Shown: positions 1-9,207 of the stretch, piece by piece
Layout: each line of letters begins with the position of its first letter
Position numbering within the stretch: position 1 is the stretch's first letter
Assembly (NCBI RefSeq): GCF_900182745.1
Contig: NZ_FXTY01000003.1
Span: 310,001 to 374,000, forward strand
From: Shimia sagamensis
GTDB taxonomy: Bacteria > Pseudomonadota > Alphaproteobacteria > Rhodobacterales > Rhodobacteraceae
Length of the DNA stretch: 64,000 bases
Reading direction: 5' to 3'
Notes under the pieces: model-generated
Database searches by the model: none
Seen by the model: the letters and a program-made list of their open reading frames with translations, nothing else
Told to the model about the DNA's origin: nothing
Position numbers and translations under genes: made by a program

Positions 1-195
1 CTATCAGTGCACAAATTCATGAAAATTGTTACGTGGCAACGCACCTCGCGTGAGGGATCCAAAGCTGTCGCACGAGCTACATCTCGCCTGTCGCGCCTGG
101 AAGGTATGGAAGGGCACGCGCGTGCTGCGGATGCGCGTTTGGCTAAATATTTTCCGACGGAAACCTCCGATTTGTCCGCCAGTGATCGTCCATAA
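1..195 (+). CDS. HisD-family dehydrogenase, C-terminal end (partial)
   Basis: The frame is open from the left edge to a TAA at 193-195. It reads LSVHKFMKIVTWQR, then SRLEGMEGHARAADARLAKY. This matches the C-terminal arm of the histidinol-dehydrogenase superfamily, especially the branch that includes sulfopropanediol 3-dehydrogenase (HpsN), where an LSV-KF-K-VTWQR stretch and a final GHA..AD.RL..YFP are typical. These NAD-dependent zinc enzymes oxidise an alcohol in two steps to an acid. The catalytic part lies outside the window, so the substrate cannot be told. The GTG at 7 is an internal valine, not a start. The gene converges on cls with 18 bases between them. Confidence 0.75.
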   Translation, partial: LSVHKFMKIVTWQRTSREGSKAVARATSRLSRLEGMEGHARAADARLAKYFPTETSDLSASDRP

Positions 196-213
196 GGCTT
201 TGCGGTTTGAATT

Positions 214-1620
214 TTAGAGAAGCGGTGAAAACAGCCGCGTAATTGGCGCACCAATCTGAATGCGGAGCGGTTGCTCATTCAGGGTCTTTTCCAGCAGGAA
301 AGACTTAGCAAAATCGGTCTTGAACATGTCTTCAAGATCATTCGCGGCTCGCGCATCAAACATCACTGCCATCGTTTCGAAATTTAGAATAAAAGAACGG
401 TTGTCCATGTTTGTGGTGCCAACGGCGGCCAGAGTGTCATCAACTAGAACCACTTTTTGGTGCATGAACCCATCTGTGTAGCGCCAGATCGTTGCGCCGG
501 CCTCACGTACTTCGTCAAAATAGGCGAAGGCGGCCAGCCATACCATTTTGTGGTCAATGTTGTCCGGTACCAAAATCCGAACATCGACACCATTGAGCGC
601 GGCATGCTTGATGGCCGTCAGCACATGCACGTCTGGAACAAAATAGGGGGAGGCAATCCATACGCGGTCCTTGGCATTAGCCAAAGCGGAGAAAAAGAAC
701 ATCGCCCCGGTTTCGAGTTTATCGCCCGGTCCTGTTGGGACAACGAGGCCGGACATGTCTTCCTCCGCCCGTCCACTTTTCCAGTTGAGAACAGTGAGGA
801 GATTTTCTTCTGTGGTCCAGTGCCAGTCTTCGGCGAAGATCAGCTGTAGCTGGCTCACCACAGGCCCTTTGAGTTGCACATGTGTATCTCGCCACTTGCC
901 GAAGTAGGGGCTCAGCCCGAGGTATTCGTCGCCAACATTCAGGCCCCCGGTAAATGCGGTGGTGCCATCAATGACCACTGTCTTTCGGTGGTTTCGAAAG
1001 TTGAGTTGAAACCGATTCTTAGGCACGCGCATTTGAGATGGTTCGACAATCTGAACCCCTGCATCTCGCAGCGTTTGGCGGTAGGAGTGGGGCATTTTTA
1101 CGCACCCGATAGGGTCATATAGCACACGGACAACAACCCCACGATCCGCCGCCGCAATCAGATGGTTTTGCAGGCGTCGCCCTAATCCGTCGTCGTGAAT
1201 GATGTAGAATTGCAGCAAAACATAGTGCTGCGCACCATCAATGGCTGCGAAGATCGTGTCAAATGTCTCTTCGCCATCAATCAGCAATTCCATCGCATTG
1301 CCGCGCGTAACAGGCAGGTCGGAAATTGCTTCCAGTGCTTTGGTTGGAAATTCTGGCGGAACGTCCGGCTTGAGCGCTTCCTTGACCTCCTGAATGCGCT
1401 CAATCACATCTTCGCTGTCCCGCCGCCCGGTGACGTAATGCTGAAACTTGTGATGTCCCAAGAACAGATAGGCGGGAACAGAGATGTAGGGTGCGGCAAT
1501 CAGGAAGACTACCCATCCAACCGCACCCTGAGGGGTGCGGGAGTGTTGGACTGCGCGCCAAGCCATTACCAGAGCGGTCAACTCCAATATGACGAGGAAG
1601 ATCGCCAAAAATGTGCCCAA
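214..1620 (-). CDS. cls: cardiolipin synthase (phospholipase D family)
   Basis: This 468-residue membrane enzyme would condense two phosphatidylglycerols to cardiolipin. The N-terminus has two hydrophobic helices (about residues 3-22 and 34-55), as in ClsA-type enzymes. Two HKD motifs make up the active site: H-R-K with D at residues 211-218 and H-Q-K with D at 387-394, each followed by the usual GG.N or GT.N. The start is a TTG at 1620 with a good AGGAG just upstream; no ATG fits. Length agrees with the family. The gene stands alone and is divergent from the ribosomal cluster. Confidence 0.93.
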   Translation of the reverse strand: MGTFLAIFLVILELTALVMAWRAVQHSRTPQGAVGWVVFLIAAPYISVPAYLFLGHHKFQHYVTGRRDSEDVIERIQEVKEALKPDVPPEFPTKALEAISDLPVTRGNAMELLIDGEETFDTIFAAIDGAQHYVLLQFYIIHDDGLGRRLQNHLIAAADRGVVVRVLYDPIGCVKMPHSYRQTLRDAGVQIVEPSQMRVPKNRFQLNFRNHRKTVVIDGTTAFTGGLNVGDEYLGLSPYFGKWRDTHVQLKGPVVSQLQLIFAEDWHWTTEENLLTVLNWKSGRAEEDMSGLVVPTGPGDKLETGAMFFFSALANAKDRVWIASPYFVPDVHVLTAIKHAALNGVDVRILVPDNIDHKMVWLAAFAYFDEVREAGATIWRYTDGFMHQKVVLVDDTLAAVGTTNMDNRSFILNFETMAVMFDARAANDLEDMFKTDFAKSFLLEKTLNEQPLRIQIGAPITRLFSPLL

Positions 1621-1937
1621 TTGTGTCTCCTGGTACCGCGCTGGATAAAGGCCAGCATGCTCACAAAAAGCCTATCTCACAGATGCAGGTTGCGCCAACT
1701 GTGAAGTTTTTGTCGTCTTCTTCAAGCGCAGAGGTCGGGTTCAATAGGAGGTGTCGGGTGTGGTAACGTGTTTTATCTTTTCCAAAATGCTTGCCAGTTG
1801 TCGGAATCGTCTGTAAAGGGCGCGAGTTCCTTACTGGAATCTTGAGGCGGGGTGATTCCCGCCTTGTGGGTTCGACGAGGGTTTGCGGTGGTCGCGGATC
1901 CTCCTCTCAACTCCAACGCCTATACAAGGCTGACGAA
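1621..1937. other. intergenic leader between cls and rpsJ
   Basis: These 317 bases separate divergent cls and rpsJ and must hold both promoters. No protein-like frame is convincing; an open frame running into rpsJ from 1791 is only an upstream extension. A TTGCCA at 1791-1796 followed 17 bases later by TAAAGG is a weak promoter candidate. A 7-bp perfect hairpin lies at 1845-1864. rpsL, rpsG, fusA and tuf, which often precede rpsJ, are not here. Confidence 0.6.
1845..1864 (+). promoter_or_regulatory. hairpin in the rpsJ leader
   Basis: AGGCGGG and CCCGCCT pair perfectly over 7 bp with a 6-base loop, 73 bases before the rpsJ start. No T-run follows, so it is not a terminator. S10 operons are often autoregulated through their leader RNA, but no known L4-type leader is recognised here. 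Confidence 0.35.
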
Positions 1938-2246
1938 ATGCAAAGTCAAAACATTCGCATTCGGCTGAAGGCTTTTGATTACCGTGTACTGGATGCCAGC
2001 ACACAGGAAATCGTGAACACTGCAAAGCGCACCGGCGCGCAGGTTCGTGGCCCGATCCCACTTCCCAACAAGATTGAGAAGTTCACCGTTCTGCGTGGCC
2101 CACACGTAGACAAAAAATCCCGCGATCAGTTCGAGATCCGTACGCACAAGCGTCTTCTCGACATCGTAGATCCGACCCCGCAGACCGTAGACGCGCTGAT
2201 GAAGCTCGATCTGGCGGCCGGCGTGGACGTCCAGATCTCTGTTTAA
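1938..2246 (+). CDS. rpsJ: 30S ribosomal protein S10
   Basis: S10 sits in the 30S head and also acts as NusE with NusB in transcription antitermination. The protein begins [19 protein letters not shown], is 102 residues long and ends in the family-typical GVDVQISV. The ATG at 1938 is chosen because it gives the standard S10 N-terminus; the open frame extends upstream to 1791 without similarity. It is the first gene of the S10 block and lies 12 bases before rplC, whose AAGGAG lies in the gap. Confidence 0.97.
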   Translation: MQSQNIRIRLKAFDYRVLDASTQEIVNTAKRTGAQVRGPIPLPNKIEKFTVLRGPHVDKKSRDQFEIRTHKRLLDIVDPTPQTVDALMKLDLAAGVDVQISV

Positions 2247-2258
2247 GGAGAGTATCTG

Positions 2259-2984
2259 ATGCGTTCCGGTATTATCGCGAAGAAAGTGGGCATGACCCGC
2301 TTGTTCCTGGAAGACGGCAAACAGATTCCTGTTACCGTGCTTTCACTCGACGGCCTTCAGGTTGTTGCACAGCGCACAGAAGAGAAAGACGGCTACACAG
2401 CTGTTCAACTCGGTGCTGGCACAGCTAAGGCTAAACGCACCTCCAAAGCCATGCGTGGCCACTTCGCAAATGCGAAAGTGGAACCTAAGCGCAAGCTGGT
2501 TGAGTTCCGCGTTCCATCTGAAGGCCTGATTGAAGTTGGCGCGGAAATCTCCGCCGAACACTTCCTTGAAGGTCAGAAAGTGGACGTTGCGGGCACCTCG
2601 ATTGGTAAAGGTTTTGCCGGTGCTATGAAACGCCACAACTTCGGCGGCCTGCGCGCGACACACGGTGTCTCGATCAGCCACCGTTCGCACGGCTCCACAG
2701 GTCAATGTCAGGATCCCGGTAAGGTTTTCAAAGGCAAGAAAATGGCCGGCCACATGGGTGCCGTTCGCGTCACCACACAGAACCTCGAAGTTGTCAAAAC
2801 TGACGCCGATCGTGGTCTGCTGTTCATCAAAGGTGCCGTACCTGGCTCCAAAGGTGGCTGGGTCTCCGTTAAGGATGCCGTGAAGAAGAAAGCTCCAGAA
2901 GGTCTGCCTTTCCCGGCCGGTCTGAAAGCAGCAGCGACCGAAGCTCCGGCTGAAGAAGCACCTGCGGAAGGTGGTGAAGCATGA
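2259..2984 (+). CDS. rplC: 50S ribosomal protein L3
   Basis: L3 helps nucleate 50S assembly and reaches toward the peptidyl-transferase centre. The 241 residues begin [16 protein letters not shown], and the [21 protein letters not shown] segment near residues 147-167 is the conserved loop whose glutamine is methylated by PrmB in many bacteria. Residues about 225-241 form an alanine- and glutamate-rich tail that makes the protein longer than the roughly 210 residues of E. coli L3. The stop overlaps the rplD start by 4 bases (ATGA), suggesting translational coupling. Confidence 0.97.
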   Translation: MRSGIIAKKVGMTRLFLEDGKQIPVTVLSLDGLQVVAQRTEEKDGYTAVQLGAGTAKAKRTSKAMRGHFANAKVEPKRKLVEFRVPSEGLIEVGAEISAEHFLEGQKVDVAGTSIGKGFAGAMKRHNFGGLRATHGVSISHRSHGSTGQCQDPGKVFKGKKMAGHMGAVRVTTQNLEVVKTDADRGLLFIKGAVPGSKGGWVSVKDAVKKKAPEGLPFPAGLKAAATEAPAEEAPAEGGEA

Positions 2985-3598
2985 AACTTGACGTGATCAA
3001 ACTTGACGGCTCCAACGCCGGTTCTGTTGAACTGTCTGAAGACCTGTTCGGTCAGGAGCCGCGCGCGGACATCCTGCACCGTGTGGTACGCTGGCAGCGT
3101 AACAACGCCCAGGCTGGTACTCACAAAGTGAAAACCCGTTCGGAAGTGTCCTACTCAACAAAGAAGATCTATCGCCAAAAAGGCACCGGTGGCGCACGCC
3201 ACGGCGCTCGCTCGGCACCGATCTTCCGCGGTGGTGGTGTTTACAAAGGTCCAGTTGTGCGTTCGCACGGCCACGACCTGACCAAGAAGTTCCGCAAGCT
3301 GGGTCTGAAGCACGCCCTGTCCGCCAAAGCGAAAGCTGGCGAACTGGTTGTGATCGAAGATGCAGCCACCGAGGGCAAGACTGCCGCTCTGGCCAAACAG
3401 GTTGCAAACCTAGGCTGGAAACGCGCTCTTATCATCGACGGCGCTTCCGTAAACGAAGACTTCCTGAAAGCATCGCGCAACATTGAAGGTTTGGATATCC
3501 TGCCGACAATGGGTGCGAACGTTTATGACATCCTCAAGCGTGACACTCTTGTGATCACCAAAGCGGGGATCGAAGCACTGGAGGCTCGCCTGAAATGA
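2981..3598 (+). CDS. rplD: 50S ribosomal protein L4
   Basis: L4 lines the peptide exit tunnel with L22 and, in enterobacteria, represses the S10 operon. The 205 residues carry the tunnel loop [20 protein letters not shown] (residues 61-80), which is the part facing the tunnel. It overlaps rplC upstream and rplW downstream by 4 bases each. Whether L4 controls this operon is unknown, as no typical L4 leader structure was recognised before rpsJ. Confidence 0.97.
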   Translation: MKLDVIKLDGSNAGSVELSEDLFGQEPRADILHRVVRWQRNNAQAGTHKVKTRSEVSYSTKKIYRQKGTGGARHGARSAPIFRGGGVYKGPVVRSHGHDLTKKFRKLGLKHALSAKAKAGELVVIEDAATEGKTAALAKQVANLGWKRALIIDGASVNEDFLKASRNIEGLDILPTMGANVYDILKRDTLVITKAGIEALEARLK

Positions 3599-3891
3599 GC
3601 GCTAAAGCAGAACACTACGATGTGATCCGCGCGCCGGTCATCACCGAGAAATCCACAATGGCATCTGAAAATGGCGCCGTGGTTTTTGAAGTGGCGATCG
3701 ACAGCAACAAACCTCAGATCAAAGAAGCTGTTGAAGCGCTCTTTGGTGTGAAGGTCAAAGCGGTCAACACCACCATCACTAAGGGTAAAGTCAAACGTTT
3801 CCGCGGCCAGCTTGGCAAGCGTAAAGACGTGAAAAAGGCTTACGTGACCTTGGAAGAAGGCAACACGATCGACGTGTCCACTGGACTCTAA
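3595..3891 (+). CDS. rplW: 50S ribosomal protein L23
   Basis: L23 sits at the tunnel exit and is the docking site for trigger factor and the signal recognition particle. The 98-residue protein contains [16 protein letters not shown] at the start and the conserved [20 protein letters not shown] near residues 64-83. In most bacteria rplB follows directly. Here a strong terminator begins 19 bases after the stop, and rplB lies 2.4 kb further on behind three unrelated genes. Confidence 0.97.
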   Translation: MSAKAEHYDVIRAPVITEKSTMASENGAVVFEVAIDSNKPQIKEAVEALFGVKVKAVNTTITKGKVKRFRGQLGKRKDVKKAYVTLEEGNTIDVSTGL

Positions 3892-3909
3892 GATCCGCCT
3901 GAAAATTTG

Positions 3910-3947
3910 GGGCCGTCCGAGAAATCGGGCGGCCCTTTTTCTTTTTT
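3910..3947 (+). terminator. intrinsic terminator after rplW
   Basis: GGGCCGTCCGA (3910-3920) pairs along its full 11 bp with TCGGGCGGCCC (3925-3935), closed by a GAAA tetraloop and followed by a T-rich tract to 3947. It ends the first ribosomal block. Confidence 0.93.
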
Positions 3948-4018
3948 GTTGAGATTTTTGCGCATCCGCTTACTTGTGGGACGGTGCAGGCCATATTTGA
4001 AACCAGCAGGGTAATGCC

Positions 4019-4693
4019 GTGTATTCACACACAATCTCTTTTCGGGACGACGAAGCTTCGCGTACCAACAAGCAACGGACGTTTCTGATTTTTGGGGTCA
4101 ACCGTGGCGGCACAACTGCGACCGCGGGTGCCATTCGACGGCTTGGCGTTTTTCTGGGAGACGATATTGGCGGCAACCTCGAGGATAAGCTGTTTCGCAA
4201 GCGCCTCGGGTTGGACAGCATTCGTTCCACGATTGCGGACCGCAACGCTAACTACGATGTATGGGGATGGAAACACCCACATCCACATCAATACATCGAT
4301 GACCTTCTGCCAGATATGCGCAATCCACGTCTGATCCTTGTTACACGGGATCTGACGGCCAATACACTGGGCGTGTCGTCCTGGGATCGGGAAGAGGTCG
4401 ACAAAGCGCTGGCCATGTATTTGACGCAGACCCAAAAGAACGCAGATATGATTCAGCGGGTCGACTTTCCGGTTTTGTTGGTGAGCTATGAGAAACTGCT
4501 GGTGAAACCTGACCTTGTGCTACGCGACGTTGCCCATTTTTGTGGTCTAAAGCCGCCGGCGTCAAAGCTTGATCATGCCGTACAGTTCGTTCAGCCCGGC
4601 TCCTACCAACCTGGCGAAGCACAAAATTTGACCCTCAAGGAAAAGCTGCGCCATCGTGGCAGCCGGATCAAGCGGATGATCTTGCGGCGCTAA
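4019..4693 (+). CDS. sulfotransferase-family P-loop protein
   Basis: The 224-residue protein has the 5'-phosphosulfate-binding loop of PAPS-dependent sulfotransferases, FGVNRGGTTATAG (residues about 25-37), and a later LILVTRDLTANTLGVSS that fits the 3'-phosphate-binding strand and helix. Such enzymes move a sulfate from PAPS to sugars or lipids; related proteins occur near surface-polysaccharide genes, but none is nearby. The start is a GTG at 4019; an ATG five bases upstream is out of frame. It follows the rplW terminator and is the first gene of the first inserted group. The acceptor cannot be inferred. Confidence 0.72.
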   Translation: MYSHTISFRDDEASRTNKQRTFLIFGVNRGGTTATAGAIRRLGVFLGDDIGGNLEDKLFRKRLGLDSIRSTIADRNANYDVWGWKHPHPHQYIDDLLPDMRNPRLILVTRDLTANTLGVSSWDREEVDKALAMYLTQTQKNADMIQRVDFPVLLVSYEKLLVKPDLVLRDVAHFCGLKPPASKLDHAVQFVQPGSYQPGEAQNLTLKEKLRHRGSRIKRMILRR

Positions 4694-4859
4694 AATGCGC
4701 TCGTAGCCTGATGAAGGGATTGCAAAGGCAGATCACCCCCATCAGTTTCCGTGAATAATTCACCGCTCGCAATGACGTTCACTACATCTCTTCATTGGGG
4801 TGTTGGAGGAGGTATCGCTATGTCTGCTGCAAGGAAACATGACTTGCGAGGATAAAGAA

Positions 4860-5246
4860 ATGAATGCACACGCAGAATTGTTTGAGGCAGTACAGATCTA
4901 TTTTGAAGGGCTGTTCTATTGCGACGAGGAGAAGCTCGATGCGGTGTTTCACCCCACGGCCAGCCTGTTTGACGTTGAGAAGGGTGAAATATTCGCGGAG
5001 TCGATTGCGAGCTTTAACCCCGATGTGGGTGCAAATGCGGCCAACTCTCCCTATGCGCTGGGGCAGCAGATGGACGCGGAAATTTTGATGGTGGATTACA
5101 TGTCACCCAAAGCCGCCCTGGTGAAAATCCGCTTCCGCGCGCGGCGCAATGTGTATCAGGATCACCTGTCGATGCTGAAGGGCGAGAATGGCTGGCAGAT
5201 CGTGGCGAAGGTTTGGATGCTGGAGACTGTGATTGAAGATATTTGA
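4860..5246 (+). CDS. NTF2-like family protein (lumazine-binding-like)
   Basis: This small protein (128 residues from the ATG at 4860) has the shape of an NTF2/SnoaL-like cone fold: an N-terminal helix (HAELFEAVQIYFEGLFYCDE), the motif AVFHPTASLFDVEKGEI, and a final strand pair ending in WQIVAKVWMLE. It resembles the putative lumazine-binding group of small proteins, whose biochemical roles are mostly unknown. GAGGA precedes the chosen start; an in-frame ATG at 4839 with AAGGA upstream is a fair alternative. No partner in the surrounding genes points to a pathway. Confidence 0.65.
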   Translation: MNAHAELFEAVQIYFEGLFYCDEEKLDAVFHPTASLFDVEKGEIFAESIASFNPDVGANAANSPYALGQQMDAEILMVDYMSPKAALVKIRFRARRNVYQDHLSMLKGENGWQIVAKVWMLETVIEDI

Positions 5247-5346
5247 GGGAGAAATGATCCCGCCTAGTGCAACTTATTCGTGGAAATTCAGTCGAGAACC
5301 AGTAATTGTCTGGCTATCAACCACAAAGCACCGCCTGAAGGACGAA

Positions 5347-5928
5347 ATGTCAAAATATTTGGTCTCCGCCATCTTTCTATCGCTTTCTCTTTCCGCCTGC
5401 TCGACGGCCGATCCGAAAAACAGATATTCAGTAACGTACGGAAAAACCGAGGTGTTTTGGAGTGATCTATTGGAAGTCAGCAATTTGGAGCGTTCCAGTT
5501 TCAACTTATCTGCTGATGAAAGTCTCTACATCGCCACTGCTGTAACGTCTTTGGACGTCGCGGTTTCTATGGGAAATGGAAAGACCGCTTCAACGGTTGC
5601 TCAGTGCGCGGAACATTCAACGGACTACAGCGGTCGAAAGACGATCAATGCCGGTACACCAAATCAAATTAACGTTGGTGTCCCGAAAATGGACAGCAAA
5701 AAATACATGGACTGCGAGCAGCGTTTAAAGAAGGCAAAGTACAAGGAGAACAATCGGAGTTTCGAGGAGCTTATAGCGCTAGCTGAGCGCGCAGTCCGTG
5801 ACGACGGGCGCTGTGAATGGTCCGGTTATGATAAGTCATTTGATCAATTTGCACGGGCTCGAGGGTCTTTGGCTCGAATGGACGACACACGAATGTTCTT
5901 TGCGAAAATGAGTTGTCCAGCGCATTAA
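5347..5928 (+). CDS. putative lipoprotein of unknown function
   Basis: The likely protein starts at the ATG at 5347 after AAGGA and is 193 residues long. Its N-terminus MSKYLVSAIFLSLSLSACST is a lipoprotein signal with lipobox LSAC. An open frame runs upstream to 5233 but would bury this signal. The mature part contains four more cysteines (in VAQCAE, MDCEQR, DGRCEW and MSCPAH), compatible with two disulfides in the periplasm. I do not recognise the family. Base use is visibly richer in A and T than the neighbouring ribosomal genes, which suggests acquisition from outside. Confidence 0.6.
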   Translation: MSKYLVSAIFLSLSLSACSTADPKNRYSVTYGKTEVFWSDLLEVSNLERSSFNLSADESLYIATAVTSLDVAVSMGNGKTASTVAQCAEHSTDYSGRKTINAGTPNQINVGVPKMDSKKYMDCEQRLKKAKYKENNRSFEELIALAERAVRDDGRCEWSGYDKSFDQFARARGSLARMDDTRMFFAKMSCPAH

Positions 5929-6290
5929 CTCAGAGTGTTTGAGCATTTGGGCAGGCAGAGCAGACGCATTCCCTTCGTTGAATAAGGTGTGAAGCACTTC
6001 GGGCTCCATTGCACGGGGGCGTTTGTATTTTTTTTGAGTTGGTTCCCTGATGATGCTTTACCCCAATAAAAACAAGCCCTCCTATAGACACTGCCCCCCA
6101 TCCCCGTTATATCGCGCAAGTCGTGTGGCCTCAGATTCGTTCTGGGGCTGCTCACTTTTGAGAGTCGGGCACCTACGGGGGCCTATATCCTTGGCACCTT
6201 AGTAGTTGGGTTTGAGATCAAAACCAGCGAGCAGGGGCCTTCATCTACGCAGAGAGCACGCTCTTTGCATGCACACGGAAGACAGAAAGC
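5929..6290. other. intergenic region before rplB
   Basis: These 362 bases follow the lipoprotein gene and hold the restart promoter for rplB at 6085-6113. No protein-like frame was found on the plus strand. A long minus-strand open frame entering from rplB is an antisense shadow. No clear terminator for the lipoprotein gene is visible. Confidence 0.55.
6085..6113 (+). promoter_or_regulatory. sigma70-like promoter for rplB block
   Basis: TAGACA (6085-6090) and TATATC (6108-6113) are separated by exactly 17 bases, which are very C-rich. This leaves a leader of about 170 bases before rplB. The same layout recurs before rpmC, rplO and rpsM. Confidence 0.6.
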
Positions 6291-7133
6291 ATGGCACTTA
6301 AGTCGTATAAGCCGACGACGCCGGGCCAACGTGGGTTGGTGCTGATCGACCGTTCGGAACTTTGGAAAGGACGCCCTGTCAAAGCCCTCACTGAGGGTCT
6401 GACAAAGTCGGGCGGCCGGAACAACACCGGACGGATCACATCGCGTCGCCGCGGTGGTGGGGCAAAACGCCTCTACCGGATCGTTGATTTCAAACGCAAC
6501 AAATTGGATGTCGCAGCCACCGTTGAACGGATCGAATATGACCCGAACCGGACTGCATTCATCGCACTCGTAAAATATGAAGACGGCGAGCAGGCCTACA
6601 TCCTTGCACCACAGCGTTTGGCTGTAGGTGATCAGGTTGTGGCGTCCGCGAAAGCTGACATCAAGCCGGGCAACGCAATGCCGTTCTCTGGCATGCCAAT
6701 TGGTACGATCATTCACAACATCGAGCTGAAACCAGGCAAAGGCGGCCAGATCGCCCGTGCAGCTGGTACCTACGCTCAGTTTGTTGGTCGTGACGGTGGC
6801 TACGCTCAGATCCGCCTGTCCTCTGGCGAACTGCGCCTCGTGCGTCAGGAATGCATGGCCACCGTTGGTGCTGTGTCCAACCCTGACAACTCCAACCAGA
6901 ACTACGGTAAAGCCGGTCGTATGCGCCACAAAGGCAAGCGTCCGTCTGTTCGTGGTGTGGTCATGAACCCGATCGATCACCCACACGGTGGTGGTGAAGG
7001 TCGTACTTCCGGTGGTCGTCACCCAGTGACACCATGGGGTAAGCCGACCAAAGGTGCACGTACCCGCAACAAAAACAAAGCGTCGCAAAAGCTTATTATC
7101 CGCTCGCGTCACGCCAAGAAGAAGGGACGTTAA
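6291..7133 (+). CDS. rplB: 50S ribosomal protein L2
   Basis: L2 binds 23S rRNA domain IV and is needed for subunit joining and peptidyl transfer. The protein has 280 residues, with the N-terminal [14 protein letters not shown], the central RNA-binding SH3/OB half, and the conserved C-terminal [18 protein letters not shown] (about residues 225-242) containing the histidine close to the catalytic centre. It is the first gene of the second ribosomal block, three bases before rpsS. Confidence 0.97.
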   Translation: MALKSYKPTTPGQRGLVLIDRSELWKGRPVKALTEGLTKSGGRNNTGRITSRRRGGGAKRLYRIVDFKRNKLDVAATVERIEYDPNRTAFIALVKYEDGEQAYILAPQRLAVGDQVVASAKADIKPGNAMPFSGMPIGTIIHNIELKPGKGGQIARAAGTYAQFVGRDGGYAQIRLSSGELRLVRQECMATVGAVSNPDNSNQNYGKAGRMRHKGKRPSVRGVVMNPIDHPHGGGEGRTSGGRHPVTPWGKPTKGARTRNKNKASQKLIIRSRHAKKKGR

Positions 7134-7136
7134 TCT

Positions 7137-7415
7137 ATGTCTCGCTCTGTATGGAAAGGTCCTTTCGTCGATGCTTACGTGCTTAAAAAAGCCGAAGCAG
7201 TGCGCGAATCCGGCCGCAATGAAGTGATCAAAATCTGGTCCCGTCGTTCCACCATCCTGCCCCAGTTCGTGGGTCTGACTTTTGGTGTGTACAACGGCAA
7301 GAAACACATCCCTGTCAACGTCACTGAAGACATGATTGGTCAGAAGTTTGGTGAATATTCGCCAACTCGCACCTATTACGGTCACGCAGCTGACAAAAAA
7401 GCGAAACGGAAGTAA
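7137..7415 (+). CDS. rpsS: 30S ribosomal protein S19
   Basis: S19 forms a complex with S13 in the 30S head and contacts bridge elements to the large subunit. The 92-residue protein has the expected start [19 protein letters not shown] and the conserved [16 protein letters not shown] and [15 protein letters not shown] segments. It is tightly packed between rplB and rplV, with 3-base gaps on each side. Confidence 0.97.
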   Translation: MSRSVWKGPFVDAYVLKKAEAVRESGRNEVIKIWSRRSTILPQFVGLTFGVYNGKKHIPVNVTEDMIGQKFGEYSPTRTYYGHAADKKAKRK

Positions 7416-7418
7416 GTC

Positions 7419-7799
7419 ATGGGCAAGGTAAAGAACCCCCGCCGCGTGGCTGAAAACGAAGCAATGGCGAAAACTCGCATGCTTCGCACCAGCCCGCAGA
7501 AATTGAACCTGGTAGCCGGCATGATCCGCGGCAAGAAAGTTGAGAAGGCGTTGACCGACCTGACTTTCTCCAACAAGCGGATCGCTGCAGACGTGAAGAA
7601 ATGTCTTCAGTCCGCAATTGCCAACGCCGAGAACAACCACAATCTGGACGTCGACAGCCTGGTCGTTGCCGAAGCCTATGTGGGTAAGAACCTGACGCTG
7701 AAACGCGGTCGCCCTCGCGCCCGTGGTCGTTTCGGCAAGATCATCAAGCCGTTCTCGGAACTCACTATCAAGGTGCGTCAGATTGAGGAGCAAGCCTAA
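7419..7799 (+). CDS. rplV: 50S ribosomal protein L22
   Basis: L22 contacts all 23S domains and its hairpin loop lines the exit tunnel, where macrolide-resistance changes arise. The 126 residues include [22 protein letters not shown] and the loop [21 protein letters not shown] near residues 88-108. Its stop shares one base with the rpsC start (TAATG), so the two are probably coupled in translation. Confidence 0.97.
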   Translation: MGKVKNPRRVAENEAMAKTRMLRTSPQKLNLVAGMIRGKKVEKALTDLTFSNKRIAADVKKCLQSAIANAENNHNLDVDSLVVAEAYVGKNLTLKRGRPRARGRFGKIIKPFSELTIKVRQIEEQA

Positions 7800-8506
7800 T
7801 GGGTAACAAAGTCAATCCAATTGGCATGCGCCTTCAGGTGAACCGCACCTGGGACAGCCGCTGGTACGCGGACACCAAAGATTTTGGTGATCTTCTTCTG
7901 GAAGACATCAAGATCCGTGAGTTCATCAAAACCGAGTGCAAACAAGCTGGTATCGCACGTGTGATCATCGAGCGTCCTCACAAGAAGTGCCGTGTGACTG
8001 TTCACACTGCGCGTCCGGGCGTGATCATCGGCAAAAAAGGCGCGGACATCGAGACCCTTCGCAAGAAGATCGCCGAGATGACCGACTCCGAGCTGCACCT
8101 CAACATTGTTGAAGTGCGCAAGCCGGAACTCGACGCAACGCTGGTTGGCGAGTCCATCGCTCAGCAGCTGGAGCGCCGTGTGTCTTTCCGTCGCGCAATG
8201 AAGCGTGCTGTTCAGAACGCAATGCGGATGGGCGCCCTGGGTATCCGGGTGAACGTCGCTGGCCGTCTGGGTGGTGCCGAGATCGCACGTACCGAATGGT
8301 ATCGTGAAGGTCGCGTGCCATTGCACACACTGCGTGCCGACATCGATTACGCTCACGTGGAAGCCACGACCGCTTACGGGATCATTGGTATCAAAACCTG
8401 GATCTTCAAAGGCGAGATCATGGAACATGATCCACAAGCACGTGATCGTCGCGCTCAAGAAGTCCAGGATGGCCCAGCACCTCGCGGTGCAGGCGGTCGT
8501 CGCTAA
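7799..8506 (+). CDS. rpsC: 30S ribosomal protein S3
   Basis: S3 lies at the mRNA entry channel and contributes to helicase activity on mRNA. The 235-residue protein begins [13 protein letters not shown], has a KH domain with the GKKG loop in [17 protein letters not shown] (near residues 75-91), and a conserved C-terminal half with [20 protein letters not shown]. The last 15-20 residues are rich in arginine, alanine and glycine. Confidence 0.97.
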   Translation: MGNKVNPIGMRLQVNRTWDSRWYADTKDFGDLLLEDIKIREFIKTECKQAGIARVIIERPHKKCRVTVHTARPGVIIGKKGADIETLRKKIAEMTDSELHLNIVEVRKPELDATLVGESIAQQLERRVSFRRAMKRAVQNAMRMGALGIRVNVAGRLGGAEIARTEWYREGRVPLHTLRADIDYAHVEATTAYGIIGIKTWIFKGEIMEHDPQARDRRAQEVQDGPAPRGAGGRR

Positions 8507-8519
8507 GGGAGACTGATCA

Positions 8520-8933
8520 ATGCTTCAACCAAAGCGTACTAAATTCCGCAAGATGCACAAAGGCCGCATCAAGGGTCTGGCAAAGGGTGGTTCCACCCTG
8601 AACTTTGGCTCCTTTGGCCTGAAGGCAACCACGCCGGAGCGTGTGACTGCTCGCCAAATCGAGGCCGCACGTCGCGCAATGACCCGTCACATGAAACGTC
8701 AAGGCCGTGTTTGGATCCGTATCTTCCCAGACACACCTGTGACCTCGAAGCCAACCGAAGTCCGTATGGGTAAAGGTAAAGGCTCCGTGGACTACTGGGC
8801 GTGCAAAGTGAAACCAGGTCGCGTGATGTTCGAAATCGACGGTGTTGACGAAGACATCGCACGTGAGGCCCTACGTCTCGCCGCGATGAAACTTCCGGTC
8901 AAAACCCGCGTCGTGGTTCGCGAAGACTGGTAA
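8520..8933 (+). CDS. rplP: 50S ribosomal protein L16
   Basis: L16 organises the A-site region of the 50S subunit near the tRNA elbow. The 137 residues begin [18 protein letters not shown] and contain the conserved [20 protein letters not shown] and [18 protein letters not shown] segments. In the usual order rpmC follows immediately. Here a strong terminator stands 40 bases downstream and the next ribosomal gene is 6.4 kb away. Confidence 0.97.
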   Translation: MLQPKRTKFRKMHKGRIKGLAKGGSTLNFGSFGLKATTPERVTARQIEAARRAMTRHMKRQGRVWIRIFPDTPVTSKPTEVRMGKGKGSVDYWACKVKPGRVMFEIDGVDEDIAREALRLAAMKLPVKTRVVVREDW

Positions 8934-8972
8934 GGGCTTGGTGAGCTCGTCTCACTACACCTGACAAAATTG

Positions 8973-9006
8973 ACCCTCCGCTGGGAAACTGGCGGAGGGT
9001 TTTATT
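8973..9006 (+). terminator. intrinsic terminator after rplP
   Basis: ACCCTCCGC (8973-8981) and GCGGAGGGT (8992-9000) form a 9-bp stem followed by TTTATT. It closes the second ribosomal block. Confidence 0.9.
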
Positions 9007-9151
9007 GTTCATGTATCTGAATTTCGTGAACCACTTTGCCTCGGCGTTCTAGCGTAGAGGCATGTTTGATGGCGTGTGAGATATGCCAGAAAGGTGTCCA
9101 CCATCCAAAATCACGGCGTGGTGAAAGGCTGGCAGGTAAGAACACTAACGT

Positions 9152-9182
9152 TGAAAAGGCCCCACGAGATCGTGAGGCCCTT
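9152..9182 (-). terminator. intrinsic terminator after the chemoreceptor gene
   Basis: Read on the minus strand, AAGGGCCTCACGA pairs with the following TCGTGGGGCCTT (one bulge or wobble) and is followed by a short T-run. It lies 26 bases past the stop of the minus-strand chemoreceptor gene. Confidence 0.75.
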
Positions 9183-9207
9183 CAGGAAAACGATGTTTTA
9201 GAATGTG

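Noticed and set aside
7..195. Complete 62-residue small protein starting at GTG 7
   Set aside because: The frame is open to the window edge and the sequence matches the C-terminal end of a larger dehydrogenase.
1791..1937. Longer S10 with 49 extra N-terminal residues
   Set aside because: The extension lies in leader sequence with a hairpin and has no similarity to S10; the ATG at 1938 gives the standard protein.
6183..7793. 536-residue minus-strand open frame across rplB, rpsS and rplV
   Set aside because: It is antisense to three certain ribosomal genes and has no family features; biased codon use in ribosomal genes creates such shadows.
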